NCBI GenBank assembly: GCA_041918255.1
Contig: JAYRWD010000045.1
Location: forward strand, 1 to 13,642
Direction: 5' to 3'
DNA from: JAYRWD01 sp041918255
GTDB taxonomy: Bacteria > Patescibacteriota > Dojkabacteria > B142 > WJKM01
DNA length: 13,642 nt
Shown: piece by piece, positions 13,113 through 13,642 of the stretch
Position numbering within the stretch: the first letter of the stretch is position 1
Layout: each line of letters begins with the position of its first letter
Notes under the pieces: model-generated
The model's database searches: none
What the model was told of the DNA's origin: nothing
The model's input: only the letters and a program-made list of their open reading frames with translations
Program-made: the position numbers and the translations under genes

Positions 13113-13642
13113 ATGAAACACGCACACATGAATCGTCCCAACAGAAAGCGAAATCGTTTATATGGGTATGATTATTCCAGTGAAGGGTGGTATTTTATTA
13201 CTATTTGTACAAAAGATCGTCAAGAAATTTTTGGTGAAATTATCACCGGGAAGTTGGTATTAAACGAATATGGAAAAACAGTAAATAAATTCTGGAAGGA
13301 AATTCCACAACATTATGAAAATGTAAAATTGGATCAATATATTGTGATGCCAAATCATATTCATGGAATTGTTATTATTGAAAACAACATCAGGATTACA
13401 AATGAATTCGTAGGAATAAAATATTCATCCGTAGGGGCAGAACAATATCCCGTAGGGGCAGAACATTGTTCTGCCCCTACGGGTACAAAATACGGACAAA
13501 TCTCCAAAATCGTAAAATCGTACAAAGAAGCGTGTACGAAACAAATACGTCAGACATTTAATGATTACGAATTCGGTTGGCAACGTTCATTTTATGACCA
13601 CATAATCCGCGACACGAAAGCATTAAATAATATTCGTGAATA
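13113..13642 (+). CDS. REP-associated tyrosine transposase (RAYT, IS200-like Y1), cut by right edge
   Basis: 176 codons are visible before the window ends. The HUH motif is in VMPNHIHGIVII (78-89; His82, His84), after YFITICTKDRQEIFGEI (27-43), and the catalytic Tyr161 is in GWQRSFYDHIIRD (155-167). These enzymes cut and join single-stranded DNA at hairpins beside short REP palindromes. Residues about 107-124 (VGAEQYPVGAEHCSAPTG) are encoded by a REP-like palindrome inserted in frame between the two catalytic motifs. The frame stays open through it, so the gene may be active. The start could be Met1 or Met6 (13128). It lies 46 nt after tRNA-Gly. No Shine-Dalgarno. Confidence 0.88.
   Translation, partial: MKHAHMNRPNRKRNRLYGYDYSSEGWYFITICTKDRQEIFGEIITGKLVLNEYGKTVNKFWKEIPQHYENVKLDQYIVMPNHIHGIVIIENNIRITNEFVGIKYSSVGAEQYPVGAEHCSAPTGTKYGQISKIVKSYKEACTKQIRQTFNDYEFGWQRSFYDHIIRDTKALNNIRE
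13429..13483. repeat. REP/BIME-like palindrome inside the transposase gene
   Basis: CCCGTAGGGGCAGAAC (13449-13464), loop ATT, then GTTCTGCCCCTACGGG (13468-13483): a perfect 16-bp stem. A further direct copy of the left arm, CCGTAGGGGCAGAACA, lies at 13429-13444. Two direct and one inverted unit make a small BIME-like cluster, in frame with the transposase. Confidence 0.85.

Overview
The window looks like a small, AT-rich bacterial genome of the Candidate Phyla Radiation (Patescibacteria) type. This is inference from gene content, the LemA/HtpX pair, diverged housekeeping proteins, many short palindromic repeats and the absence of Shine-Dalgarno sites; no single marker proves it. TGA is used as a stop (for example at the ends of the 3850-6024, htpX and ATP-grasp genes), so the UGA=Gly code of SR1/Gracilibacteria does not apply.

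Layout. 1-870: an unrecognised gene cut by the left edge (minus strand), diverging from a small protein that resembles a beta-carbonic-anhydrase core without its zinc ligands. 983-3779: a promoter followed by atpG-atpD-atpC, the gamma, beta and epsilon subunits of F1 ATP synthase; atpA and the Fo genes are not upstream, so the usual atp operon is split. 3787-6024: a gene with its own promoter encoding a PEP-synthase-like protein that has lost the phosphohistidine domain and several catalytic motifs. 6025-6522: a non-coding mosaic of palindromic repeats between convergent genes. 6523-7980 (minus): lemA-htpX, a membrane-anchored protein and a membrane zinc protease. 8082-9125 (minus): a D-Ala-D-Ala-ligase-like ATP-grasp enzyme. 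9198-12322: a MerR/GyrI-type regulator divergent from a UvrA-like twin-ABC protein without a UvrB-binding domain. Their 68-bp gap holds overlapping promoters and a 19-bp dyad filling a 19-bp spacer, the classic MerR switch; together they look like a drug-sensing and DNA- or ribosome-protection module.

12336-12861 is the oddest part. An intact tRNA-Pro(UGG) and a small GIY-YIG nuclease gene (minus strand) are bracketed by two partial tRNA-Pro copies that share a 40-bp direct repeat. The copies carry three identical 20-nt palindromic modules, placed in the anticodon loop (twice) and the D loop (once). The last 15 codons and the stop of the nuclease gene lie in one of these tRNA copies. A related module sits in the loop of a hairpin in the 6025-6522 repeat region, suggesting a short element that enters the loops of stem-loop DNA.

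12948-13642: a tRNA-Gly(UCC) with a strong promoter, then a REP-associated tyrosine transposase (RAYT, cut by the right edge) that carries a perfect 16-bp-arm palindrome inside its own reading frame. A hairpin-acting transposase and a nuclease lying beside loop-inserted palindromes is the most interesting theme of the window; a functional link between them is speculation.
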